Positions 7,027-14,033 of a DNA stretch of 17,849 nt are shown one piece after another (positions within the stretch are counted from its first letter, which is position 1; each line of letters starts with the position of its first letter). Both the position numbers and the translations under genes were made by a program. The stretch covers positions 1 through 17,849 of the forward strand of contig JACPHL010000265.1 of the NCBI GenBank assembly GCA_016188625.1. The letters run 5' to 3'. The DNA comes from Candidatus Rokuibacteriota bacterium. GTDB taxonomy: Bacteria; Methylomirabilota; Methylomirabilia; Rokubacteriales; JACPHL01. The notes under the pieces were generated by a model that saw only the letters and a list, made by a program, of their open reading frames with translations, did not search any database and was not told the DNA's origin.

Positions 7027-7734
7027 CTAGAGATGGGCGATCTCGTCCTCGGGGGCGCGCTCCCGGCGCATCCGCCGCTCGAGGAGGTCCCGCGCCACGT
7101 CGCGCCCCCCGAGGCCGAAGGCCAGGGAGAGGGTGAGGATCAGGCCGCCGAAGGTGAGGGCGAAGGCGAGGAGGACCATCTCCTTCCCGATCCCGAGCTG
7201 GGTGAGGACGATCCCCAGGGTGAAGAAGAGAACGGCCCAGCGGACGGCGCGGGAGAGGAGCCGGGCCTCCGGGATCTGGGCGTTGACCGCCCCGATGAGG
7301 ACCGCCTGGGCCAGGAAGTTGGCCATGAGCCACCCGACGGCCAGGACGAGGAGGGCCGCCAGGAGATTGGGGACCACCCGGACCAGGAGGCTCGTCGCCC
7401 CCGCGGCCCCGGGCAGGGCCAACAAGGTGTCGATCCCCAGCATGGCGAAGAGGAGGAAGATCCCCCAGAAGACGATCGCCCCGGCCAGGCGCTCGGGTGG
7501 CCGGGTGATCCCGGCCCGGAGGACGGCCTGGGCGATCCCCCACCGCTCGCAGCGAGCGGCGAACCCGACGGCCCTGAGGAGCCTCACCACGAGGGCCCGG
7601 GCGACCCCCCCGATGATGAGCCCGATCACGAGCAGGGCGAGGGCCCCCGCGGTGTTGAGGAGGACGATCCCCAGCTTCGGGAGGGCCCCCCGCAGCGGTT
7701 CCGACCAGACGATGTCCCACAGTCTCTCGCTCAT
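7027..7734 (-). CDS. Multi-pass 'conserved TM helix' protein, mechanosensitive-channel-like
   Basis: This 235-residue membrane protein has about five helices. Two segments match the 'conserved TM helix' repeat (PF05552 type) of CmpX-like and small mechanosensitive-channel-related proteins: residues about 16-55 (LGIVLLNTAGALALLVIGL) and about 125-160 (VVPNLLAALLVLAVGWLMA). It ends with the family hallmark LAFGLGGRDVARDLLERR. There is no MscS beta-domain, so it is not a full MscS. The start ATG 7734 has GGAGG 8 bases upstream and overlaps the stop of the upstream glycosyltransferase (ATGA). Much longer in-frame starts exist but are shadows of that gene. Located downstream of compatible-solute genes, it could release ions or solutes on hypo-osmotic shock; that role is inferred from context. 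Confidence 0.82.
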   Translation of the reverse strand: MSERLWDIVWSEPLRGALPKLGIVLLNTAGALALLVIGLIIGGVARALVVRLLRAVGFAARCERWGIAQAVLRAGITRPPERLAGAIVFWGIFLLFAMLGIDTLLALPGAAGATSLLVRVVPNLLAALLVLAVGWLMANFLAQAVLIGAVNAQIPEARLLSRAVRWAVLFFTLGIVLTQLGIGKEMVLLAFALTFGGLILTLSLAFGLGGRDVARDLLERRMRRERAPEDEIAHL

Positions 7735-9002
7735 GGCTTGAGCCTCCATGCCTCGACGAGGGAGGGCTTCTCGGTCTCGAAGGTCAGGGCGAGCCGCTCG
7801 ATCGCCTCCTCGACCTCCGCGGCGCCGGCGTCCCAGCAGGCGAGGAAAAAGCCCGCGGTGCGCCCCAGGTAGAGCGGGGTCAGGGACTTCAGGAGATGCT
7901 CCCGGTGCAGGAGCCGGCGGTGATGGGCGAGGGCGAAGCCGTAGATCGTCCGCACCCAGAGCAGATCGGGGAAGCGGAAGCTCTCGCGGGGCTCGGCGGC
8001 GAGGGTCTGGATCTCCTCGAAGACGGGCGGCTCGAGGATCTGGGTCCAGATCGGGTCCAGGTCCCGGACCCCCTGGCGGAAGATCGCCAGCATCCGGTCC
8101 ACGCTCACCTGGATCGGCTCCAGGCCGACGTGGTAGTGGAAGCCGAAGACCGGGACCGGGATGGAGGCGCTCACCGGGAACCAGACCTCCGCGTAGGTCT
8201 CCATGAGCTCGAAGAGCGAGCCCACCACCTGGACCATCATCGCCGACAGGTCCGCGCCAGGGTCCTTGGCGTCGTGGATCTTCGCCCCGAGGTAGGCCTG
8301 GCAGACCCGGAACCCCTCCGCCAGGGCCGTGATGGTCATCCAGATGTCCACCCCGAAGCGGGCCACGTCGGTCTCCCAGACCGGCTTCTCCAGGTAGCGC
8401 GCGGCGAGCTTCCCCGAGAAGCCGAAGTCGCCGCCGATCGGCTGGCGGATGCGCTGGCCGTAGAGGGCGCGGGTCAGGGGGTAGACGATGGAGTTGGTGA
8501 TCGTGCCGTCGAACTTGTGGCGGGAGTAGAGGGGGGTCACGTAGTCCGCCTCCCCCTCCCAGACCGGGCGGAGGAGCAGCTCGATCCACTCCGGGGTGAT
8601 GGAGCGCAGGTCGGAGTCCACGACGCAGCAGGCCTTGACCCCGAGGGCCTCGGCGATCCCGAAGATGGTCCTGAGCGCGCTCCCCTTTCCCGGGATCCCG
8701 AGGTACGGGGTGACGATCCGGTGGGCCTGCGTGACCGGATGCCTGACCAGGACGGCCTGGAGGTCGTCCAGGGCCGCCTGCGCCACCACCTCGGGCGTCC
8801 CGTCCGTGGAGCCCCCGTCGGAGTTCACGATCACGGCCCTGACCTGGGGGAAGTACTTGGCCAGCCCGACCCCCGCGGCCCGGACGACGTGGCCGATGGT
8901 GCGGGCGTTGTTGTAGCTCGGGATCCCGACCAGAAGGTCGGCCTGCTCGATCTCCTTAAGCTGGGCCTGGGCGGTCGGGCTCAGGAGGCCGTCTTGCGCC
9001 AT
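7731..9002 (-). CDS. GT-A glycosyltransferase, probably of the glycosylglycerate family
   Basis: This 423-residue protein has a GT-A nucleotide-sugar fold. It contains GIPSYNNARTIGHVV (residues 26-40), VNSDGGSTDGTPE (59-71), the GKG loop GIPGKGSALR (102-111), the metal-binding DSD triad in VVDSDLRS (127-134), PIGGDFGFSGKLA (188-200) and RFGVDIWMTITA (215-226). The C-terminal 150 residues are helical. This is the layout of GT2/GT81 enzymes that move glucose or mannose onto glycerate, 3-phosphoglycerate or a glycosylglycerate. It overlaps the upstream phosphoglycerate-sugar phosphatase by 22 bases, so the two probably act in one pathway. Candidates are glucosylglycerate synthase (Ggs-like) or a mannosylglucosyl-3-phosphoglycerate synthase. 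Start ATG 9002 (MAQDGLL) was chosen over a longer Arg/Pro-rich extension to 9056. Family is likely; substrate is unresolved. Confidence 0.85.
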   Translation of the reverse strand: MAQDGLLSPTAQAQLKEIEQADLLVGIPSYNNARTIGHVVRAAGVGLAKYFPQVRAVIVNSDGGSTDGTPEVVAQAALDDLQAVLVRHPVTQAHRIVTPYLGIPGKGSALRTIFGIAEALGVKACCVVDSDLRSITPEWIELLLRPVWEGEADYVTPLYSRHKFDGTITNSIVYPLTRALYGQRIRQPIGGDFGFSGKLAARYLEKPVWETDVARFGVDIWMTITALAEGFRVCQAYLGAKIHDAKDPGADLSAMMVQVVGSLFELMETYAEVWFPVSASIPVPVFGFHYHVGLEPIQVSVDRMLAIFRQGVRDLDPIWTQILEPPVFEEIQTLAAEPRESFRFPDLLWVRTIYGFALAHHRRLLHREHLLKSLTPLYLGRTAGFFLACWDAGAAEVEEAIERLALTFETEKPSLVEAWRLKP

Positions 9003-9832
9003 GGCATCCGGGTACGCGCCCGGTCGCCGAGGAGCCCGAGGACGACCTCGTTCCACCCCCGGGGGCCGGGGCGCCGGGCGCGGGGCCAGGGGCGGTCGCG
9101 GAAGGCCGGGTCCACGTCCCCCTCCGCCCGCGGGATCACGATGGGGTGATCCACGACCTCGAGCATGGGGAGATCGTTGGCCCCGTCGCCGAGCCCCGCC
9201 GTGGCGACCTCGGGGGAGAGCGAGCGGTAGAGGTCGGTCAGGAGCTCCACCGCGGCCCCTTTGGTGGCGCCGCCGGTGAGGTGATAGAGCCGCCCGCCCT
9301 GGGTGAGGGTGAGCCCCCGGGCGCGGGCCTCGCGCCCGAGCCGCTCGACGTCGGCCGCCCCGAGGTCGGCGACGAACGGCTCGTCGTACTCCCGCGCCTT
9401 GGCCCGGCGGGCCGCCTCGAGGTCGAGCCCGGTGAGGGCCGCCACCTCCGCCGGCTCCATCTCGGCGAAGCCGCGGAGGCGGAGGCCCGTGGCCGCCGCG
9501 ATCTCCCGGAGCGCCGCGGTGAGCCGCGCGTAGGCGACCCCCAGCTCCACGATCCGGTACGGCCCGGCCGCGTGCGTCCCGGCGGGAGGGGCCGGGAAGT
9601 ACCCCCCGGGGATCACGATGGCCCCGCCGTTCTCGACGATGAACGGGTCGGGGAGGCCGAGGCGCGCCCGGTGGACCTCCACCTCCGCCCGCGTCTTCGA
9701 GGAGCAGAGGACCAGGGGGATCCCCTCCCGCGCCAGGCGCTCCAGCGCGGGGCGCGCGGCCGCGTCGTCGTAGGTCTCACGGTCCAGGAGGCAGCCGTCC
9801 AGGTCGCTGAAGACCACGAGGGGTCGGCTCAT
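8981..9832 (-). CDS. mpgP: Mannosyl-/glucosyl-3-phosphoglycerate phosphatase (HAD superfamily, MPGP type)
   Basis: This 283-residue HAD-IIB phosphatase has all four motifs: I, FSDLDGCLLD (nucleophile Asp10, Asp12); II, CSSKTR (residues 43-48); III, Lys191 in GGATKGAAVELL; IV, GLGDGANDLPML (Asp216, Asp220). The cap carries AREYDEPF (146-153), a signature of the mannosyl-3-phosphoglycerate phosphatase/YedP family. It would remove phosphate from a glycosyl-3-phosphoglycerate to give the compatible solute (mannosyl-, glucosyl- or mannosylglucosyl-glycerate). Because a GpgS-type synthase lies in the same operon, the glucosyl substrate is the most likely one. Start ATG 9832 is preceded by GAGG. The 3' end overlaps the glycosyltransferase by 22 bases. 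About 107 non-coding bases precede it, so it may have its own promoter. Confidence 0.9.
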   Translation of the reverse strand: MSRPLVVFSDLDGCLLDRETYDDAAARPALERLAREGIPLVLCSSKTRAEVEVHRARLGLPDPFIVENGGAIVIPGGYFPAPPAGTHAAGPYRIVELGVAYARLTAALREIAAATGLRLRGFAEMEPAEVAALTGLDLEAARRAKAREYDEPFVADLGAADVERLGREARARGLTLTQGGRLYHLTGGATKGAAVELLTDLYRSLSPEVATAGLGDGANDLPMLEVVDHPIVIPRAEGDVDPAFRDRPWPRARRPGPRGWNEVVLGLLGDRARTRMPWRKTAS

Positions 9833-9939
9833 CCGGGCGATCCTCGCGGACCCCGGCTAATGACTCTCACTGGCCAAAAGCGACTCCCGACTATGCGCTA
9901 TCGCCCCTCTTTCCGTGTAACCCGGTTGCGCGAGATCCA
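9833..9939 (-). other. Spacer between the hflC reading frame and mpgP
   Basis: This 107-base stretch has visibly lower G+C than its surroundings and sits upstream of mpgP on the minus strand. It is the only sizeable gap between the first (otsA-hflC) and second (mpgP onward) halves of the minus-strand gene series, so it is a plausible place for an internal promoter. A weak pair TTACAC / CATAGT is present on the minus strand, but its spacing of 19 bases and poor consensus match make it unconvincing. No terminator-like hairpin with a T run was seen. Confidence 0.35.
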
Positions 9940-10083
9940 TCAGTCCCGCGCCCGGGAGGTCGGCAGGTACCGGAGCAAGGGGGAGTCGGCCGAGAGGAGG
10001 ACCGTGCTCTTGTCGTCGAGGAACTTCTCGTACGCCTCCAGGCTCCGGAGGAAGCCGTAGAACTCGGGGTCCTGCCCGTAGGC
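9940..10083 (-). other. In-frame continuation of hflC beyond a TAG codon
   Basis: Immediately after the TAG that ends the hflC frame (10086-10084), the same frame stays open for 47 codons to TGA 9942-9940. It encodes AYGQDPEFYGFLRSLEAYEK and then FLDDKSTVLLSADSPLLRYL. This is the normal conserved C-terminal region of HflC (family pattern IYAEAYgrDPEFyaFyRSLeaYr...l.pdSeffryl). The stop therefore sits inside the gene. Compared with the family pattern IYAEAYG, the local reading is IYG-stop-AYG, consistent with GAG changed to TAG. Whether this stretch is translated is unknown. Confidence 0.85.
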
Positions 10084-10815
10084 CTAGCCGTAGATCTGCG
10101 TCGATTGCGCCTCCCCTTCGCCCCGGCGCCGCTGGCTCTCCTCGTAGGCCCTGGCCAGGATGATCGTGCGCTCCTTGTCGGTTTCCGCCCGGATCTTGGC
10201 GGATTCCTCCGCCCCCTCGGAGCGGTAGCGCTTGGCGATCCGCTCGCGCTCGGCCACCATCCTGGCGAAGACGCTGGCCTGAACCTCGGTGGGGAGATCG
10301 GCCCGCTTGACCCGGACGTCCACCACCTGGATCCCGAACTGCTGCGCCTTCTCGGCGGTGCGGGCGGCCACCGCCTCCATGGCCGGCTCCCGCTCCGCGG
10401 CGATGAGCTCAGCGAACTCCCGCGAGGCGAGCTCCCGCCGCAGCTCGGAGAAGACCAGGTCGTCGATCCGGGCTCGCGCCCCGGCCTCGTCCCGGACGGT
10501 GATGAAGAACTGAAGCGGATCCACGATCCGCCAGCGGGTGACATGGTTCACCAGGACCCGCTTCTTGTCCAGGGTGAGGTACTCGGCGGGGTCGGCGTCG
10601 CTGGAGAGGATCCGCCGCTCGAACTTGACGACCTGCTGGAGGAACGGGACCTTCCAGTGAAGCCCCGGCTCCCGGATCGCCCGCTTGAACTGTCCGAGCT
10701 GGAGGATGAGCGCCTGCTCCCACTCGCCGACCGTGAAGAGGGTCTGGCTGCCCAGGATGAGGACGGCCAGGACGAGGACCAGCAGGCCGAAGCCGGAGAA
10801 GATCGTCCGCATCAT
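10084..10815 (-). CDS. hflC: HflC-type SPFH membrane protein, C-terminally truncated by an in-frame TAG
   Basis: This 243-residue product has an N-terminal membrane helix (about residues 5-24), an SPFH/band-7 domain starting TVGEWEQALILQLGQF (28-43), HWKVPFLQQVVKFERR, and an Ala/Glu/Arg-rich helix (about 170-240) ending GEGEAQSTQIYG. HflC pairs with HflK in the cytoplasmic membrane to form a large cage that surrounds and modulates the FtsH protease. The start is ATG 10815, within the ATGA overlap with the hflK stop (ATG 10812 is an alternative). Normal HflC continues about 50 residues further, and that sequence is present after the TAG, giving 291 codons in all. The gene is thus nonsense-interrupted, read through, or affected by a sequence error. 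HflC identity is secure. Confidence 0.92.
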   Translation of the reverse strand: MMRTIFSGFGLLVLVLAVLILGSQTLFTVGEWEQALILQLGQFKRAIREPGLHWKVPFLQQVVKFERRILSSDADPAEYLTLDKKRVLVNHVTRWRIVDPLQFFITVRDEAGARARIDDLVFSELRRELASREFAELIAAEREPAMEAVAARTAEKAQQFGIQVVDVRVKRADLPTEVQASVFARMVAERERIAKRYRSEGAEESAKIRAETDKERTIILARAYEESQRRRGEGEAQSTQIYG

Positions 10816-11870
10816 TGCCGGGCCCTCCCCCCCTGGTCCGGCTGCGCCGGGGGTTGCTGGAGGATGGTGATCTCCTTCAGCGGCAGGAACGGGACGACGT
10901 TCCCGCCCTTGCTGTCGAGGACGACCTTGTGGACGGTGGGGAGGACCCGCTCGAGGGTCTCCAGGTGGAGCCGCTCGCGCGTGACCCGCGGGGCCTTCCG
11001 GTACTCGGCGAGGACCGCCTCGAACCGGGCCGCGTCGCCCCGGGCCCTCAGGATCCGCTCCTCCTTGAACGCCTCGGCCGCCCGGAGGATCTCCTGGGCC
11101 TGGCCCCGGGCCCTGGGGATGATGTCCTCCCGGTACCCCCGGGCCTCGTTGATCAACCGCTCCCGATCCTCCCGGGCCCTGACCACGTCGTGGAAGGCGT
11201 CCTTGACCTGGTCGGGGGCGTCCACGGTCTGGAGCTTCACCTCGGTGATGAGGAGCCCGGACTCGTAGGTGTCCATCAGCTGCTGGAGGAACTCGCGGGT
11301 CTCGTCCTGGACCCTGAGGCGCCCCACGGTGAGCACCTCGTCGATGGTGGTGTTGCCGACCCGGCTCCGGAGCGCGACCTCCGTGGCGGCCCGGATGGTG
11401 CCGATCGGATCCTGGATCCGGAAGAGGTACTGGATCGGGTCCTTGATCCGGAACTGGACGATGATCTGGGCATCGACGATGTTCTCGTCCCCGGTGAGCA
11501 TCAGCGACTCCCGGGGAACCTGGATCAGGCTCCCCGGCCGCCGGGGGTCGCTCCGGAAGCCGACCTCGAGCCGCTGGATCCGCTCCACGTTGACGACGTC
11601 CGCCTGCTGGATCGGCCAGGGGATCCGGTAGTTCGGCCCCGCGCTCGTCTTCTTCACCACGCGCCCGAACTGCTGGACCACGCCCTGCTCGCCGGGGCCG
11701 ACGATGTAGAACCCCGACCCCAGCCAGATGGCCAGCACGACGATGAGCACCGCGAGGAGGTGGCGCCGGGACCAGTGCGGGAGCCCGGGGATCCGGGAGC
11801 GGAGATCCTCCCACCCGCCGCCCCGGCGGCCCCAGGGCCTCGTGGGCCACCGATCGTCGTCGAATCGCAT
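10812..11870 (-). CDS. hflK: HflK, SPFH-domain partner of HflC (FtsH modulator)
   Basis: This 352-residue protein has a short cytoplasmic N-terminus rich in Arg/Gly/Trp, one membrane helix (about residues 36-54), then SGFYIVGPGEQGVVQQFGRV. It continues with PWPIQQADVVNVERIQRLEVGFRS, ESLMLTGDENIVDAQ, and a long helical region (about 230-310). GYREDIIPRARGQAQEILRA and LYLETLE-type LHLETLERVLPTVHKVVLD are HflK hallmarks. The length is shorter than E. coli HflK (419) mainly at the glycine-rich N-terminus. HflK and HflC form the periplasm-facing cage around FtsH and affect membrane-protein turnover; ftsH itself is not in the window. Start ATG 11870 has a strong AGGAGGTGA site. It follows gpgS by 51 bases and overlaps hflC by 4. 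Confidence 0.94.
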   Translation of the reverse strand: MRFDDDRWPTRPWGRRGGGWEDLRSRIPGLPHWSRRHLLAVLIVVLAIWLGSGFYIVGPGEQGVVQQFGRVVKKTSAGPNYRIPWPIQQADVVNVERIQRLEVGFRSDPRRPGSLIQVPRESLMLTGDENIVDAQIIVQFRIKDPIQYLFRIQDPIGTIRAATEVALRSRVGNTTIDEVLTVGRLRVQDETREFLQQLMDTYESGLLITEVKLQTVDAPDQVKDAFHDVVRAREDRERLINEARGYREDIIPRARGQAQEILRAAEAFKEERILRARGDAARFEAVLAEYRKAPRVTRERLHLETLERVLPTVHKVVLDSKGGNVVPFLPLKEITILQQPPAQPDQGGRARQ

Positions 11871-11921
11871 CTCGTCACCTCCTGAACGGGGCGTACGCCT
11901 CGGCGCCCGGGCCCCCGTCCC

Positions 11922-13130
11922 TCACACGTTGTCCTTGTCTACGGCGGCCACGATCCGATCGAAGCAGTCCGGGATGGCCGCCAGGACCCGGTTCCAGTTG
12001 GGGATCAGGGGGAGCCCGACCGGATCGGCCAGGTATTCCTCGGAGGCGATCCGCACCGCCCGGGCGAAGGCCTCCACCGCCGAGCCCTCCTCGTGCTCGT
12101 CGAAGGCCAGGCTGTTGATGAGGGCGTCGTTGTAGTACCGGCCCATCATCTCCTTGGCCGTCCGGAGATAGGTGACCGGGAGGCTCGCCAGCGGGGCCTC
12201 GGAGATGGGGACCCCCTCCTCGGCCAGGGTCCGCAGGATCGACTTGGTGATGTCCACGGCCATCCGCATGAGCCCCTTCTTCGGGTCGTCGGGGGAGAGG
12301 GCCTGGTGCTTGTGCTCGTAGGCGTCCGAGAGGTCGGACTGGCAGACCCGGCCCACCGCGCAGTTGCGGTAGATCTCGGCCAGGACCCCGACCTCGAGCC
12401 CCCAGTCCCCGGGGATCCGGTTGATCCGCGCCAGGTCGGCGATCATGGCGAACTCCCCGGCCAGGGGGTAGCGGAAGCTGTCCAGGAAGACCAGGAAGGG
12501 GTGGTGGCCGACCATCCGCTCGAGCGCCCGGACCAGCGGGGTCACCAGCAGGCGGGTCGCCCGGCCGTGGAGCCGGTCGGTGACCCGGCTGTAGTACCCC
12601 TTGCAGAACTCGAAGGTCAGCCGCGGGTTGGCCACGGGGTAGACCAGCCGGGCGGGGATCTCCCGGGTGTAGGTGACGATGTCGCAGTCGTGCAGCGCGA
12701 TGACGTCGCACTCCCCCCGGGCCAGGACGTAGCCGTAGGCCAGCCACGCCGACCGCCCCTTGCCGTCCGGCCCGATGGTCAGCCCCTTCTCCTCCATCTC
12801 GCGGAGGAGGCTCTGGAACCGGGAGCCGTCGATCCAGATCAGGGTCGTCTTCTGCGGCAGGACGCCGAAGAACCGCCGCGCGCGGTCGAAGTCCTCGTCC
12901 TTGGCGCGCCCCAGGGCCACCACGACCTCCCGGATGTAGCGGACCAGCTTCAGCTCCTCGATGATCCGCGGCATGGCCGGGCCGTCCAGCTCCGAGTAGA
13001 GGCACGGGAGGACCAGGGCGATGGGGCGCATGGCGGCCCACTTCTCCAGCTCGGCCTCCAGCCGCTCGAGGTTGGCCTTCCCCAGCCGGTGCAGGGTCGT
13101 GATCACGCCTTGCTGGTGAAAGTCGCTCAT
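11922..13130 (-). CDS. gpgS: Glucosyl-3-phosphoglycerate synthase (GT81-type glycosyltransferase)
   Basis: This 402-residue GT-A enzyme starts MSDFHQQGVITTLHRLG and shows LVLPCLYSELDGPAM (residues 39-53), the GKGR loop (123-126) and ALHDCDIVTY (145-154) with the metal-binding Asp148-x-Asp150. It also has YPLAGEFAM (221-229), DWGLEVGVLAEIYRN (242-256) and YEHKHQ (271-276). These match the GpgS-type family that transfers glucose from a nucleotide sugar to D-3-phosphoglycerate, the first step of glucosylglycerate synthesis. Length fits. Start ATG 13130 has AAAGGAG about 7 bases upstream, only 16 bases after the otsB stop. The phosphatase needed for step two lies further down the same strand. A mannosyl-specific synthase is a less likely alternative. 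Confidence 0.87.
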   Translation of the reverse strand: MSDFHQQGVITTLHRLGKANLERLEAELEKWAAMRPIALVLPCLYSELDGPAMPRIIEELKLVRYIREVVVALGRAKDEDFDRARRFFGVLPQKTTLIWIDGSRFQSLLREMEEKGLTIGPDGKGRSAWLAYGYVLARGECDVIALHDCDIVTYTREIPARLVYPVANPRLTFEFCKGYYSRVTDRLHGRATRLLVTPLVRALERMVGHHPFLVFLDSFRYPLAGEFAMIADLARINRIPGDWGLEVGVLAEIYRNCAVGRVCQSDLSDAYEHKHQALSPDDPKKGLMRMAVDITKSILRTLAEEGVPISEAPLASLPVTYLRTAKEMMGRYYNDALINSLAFDEHEEGSAVEAFARAVRIASEEYLADPVGLPLIPNWNRVLAAIPDCFDRIVAAVDKDNV

Positions 13131-13146
13131 CCCGATCTCCTTTCGG

Positions 13147-13989
13147 TCACCGTCGTCGCGGTCCCACCGGCGCTGTCACGCCGTTCGCTTGTGTCGTCGC
13201 GCCCTCGCCGAACCAGGCGAGGAGCCGGGCCAGGAGCCGGCGGACCGCCCGGACGTCCTTGACACGGAAGTCCGCCGCCGTCCGCCCGCCGCCGACCCGC
13301 ACGGTCAGCCCCTGGCCCTTGAGGGCCGTGAAGACCTGCTCGTCCGTCGTGTCGTCGCCCACGTAGAGCGTGGTCACCCACCGGCCGACCACCCGCGGGG
13401 CGAGGGCGTCCCGGAGCCAGAGGGCGCAGTCGCCCTTGGTCCACCCCACGGCCGGCCGCAGCTCGAGCACCCGCTTCCCCGGCAGCAGCTCCACCGGGAG
13501 CCCCGAGGCCTCCACCGCCGCCCGGGCGATCCGGCGCACGGTCGGGGCCACGCCGGCCCGGGCCTCGCGGTAGTGGAGGGCGACCGTCAGGCCCTTGGGC
13601 TCGACCCGGACCCCCGGCAGCGACGGAAGGCGGCTCGCCAGGGCCTCGGCCAGGGCGGCGAGCCCCGGGGCCAGGCGCGTCGCCTCCGGGTGACGGAAGG
13701 CGAGCCCGGCCCCCTCCACCTCGAGGCCGTGCGCCCCCGCGTAGACGACCCCCGGCACCCGGACGCGCCCGCGCAGGTCCTCGAGGGCCCGGCCCGAGAT
13801 CACCCCCACCGCGACCCGGGGGGCCCGGGCCAGGGCCGCGAGGACCCCGCGCGTGGCCTCGTCCAGGCTCGCGGCCTCCGGGCGCCGCACGATGGGGGTG
13901 AGGGTCCCATCGTAGTCGGAGAGGAGCAGGAGCCCCGCGCCTCCCCGTGCCGCCTCGGCGAGCGTCGTCGTGAGGGCACCCCGGACCAT
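13147..13989 (-). CDS. otsB: Trehalose-6-phosphate phosphatase
   Basis: This 280-residue HAD-superfamily phosphatase has LLSDYDGTLTPI (catalytic Asp25, acid/base Asp27), GVISGRALEDLRGRV (residues 62-76), YAGAHGLEVEG (83-93), the lysine loop GWTKGDCALWL (Lys185) and LYVGDDTTDEQVF (208-220). All are diagnostic of OtsB. It converts trehalose-6-phosphate to trehalose. Start ATG 13989 is used because the frame upstream is only a shadow of otsA; the 44-base gap after the otsA stop leaves room for a leader. The C-terminal tail (GEGATTQANGVTAPVGPRRR) is not conserved-looking. It stands between otsA and gpgS, linking trehalose and glucosylglycerate synthesis in one transcript. Confidence 0.93.
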   Translation of the reverse strand: MVRGALTTTLAEAARGGAGLLLLSDYDGTLTPIVRRPEAASLDEATRGVLAALARAPRVAVGVISGRALEDLRGRVRVPGVVYAGAHGLEVEGAGLAFRHPEATRLAPGLAALAEALASRLPSLPGVRVEPKGLTVALHYREARAGVAPTVRRIARAAVEASGLPVELLPGKRVLELRPAVGWTKGDCALWLRDALAPRVVGRWVTTLYVGDDTTDEQVFTALKGQGLTVRVGGGRTAADFRVKDVRAVRRLLARLLAWFGEGATTQANGVTAPVGPRRR

Positions 13990-14033
13990 GCGCCACGACC
14001 CCGACGGCGAGACCGGCGCCCGCCGGCCGGGCC

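Noticed and set aside
7735-8589. N-terminal extension of the TM-helix gene to 8589
   Set aside because: It is low-complexity shadow of the overlapping glycosyltransferase. ATG 7734 has GGAGG at correct spacing.
9146-10060. Plus-strand open frame of 304 codons opposite mpgP
   Set aside because: Composition and placement are those of an antisense shadow; mpgP has all four HAD motifs on the other strand.
10084-10086. Genome-wide reassignment of TAG to an amino acid
   Set aside because: TAG ends mrpD six bases before the next gene and also ends the TM-helix and coiled-coil genes, where nothing conserved continues.
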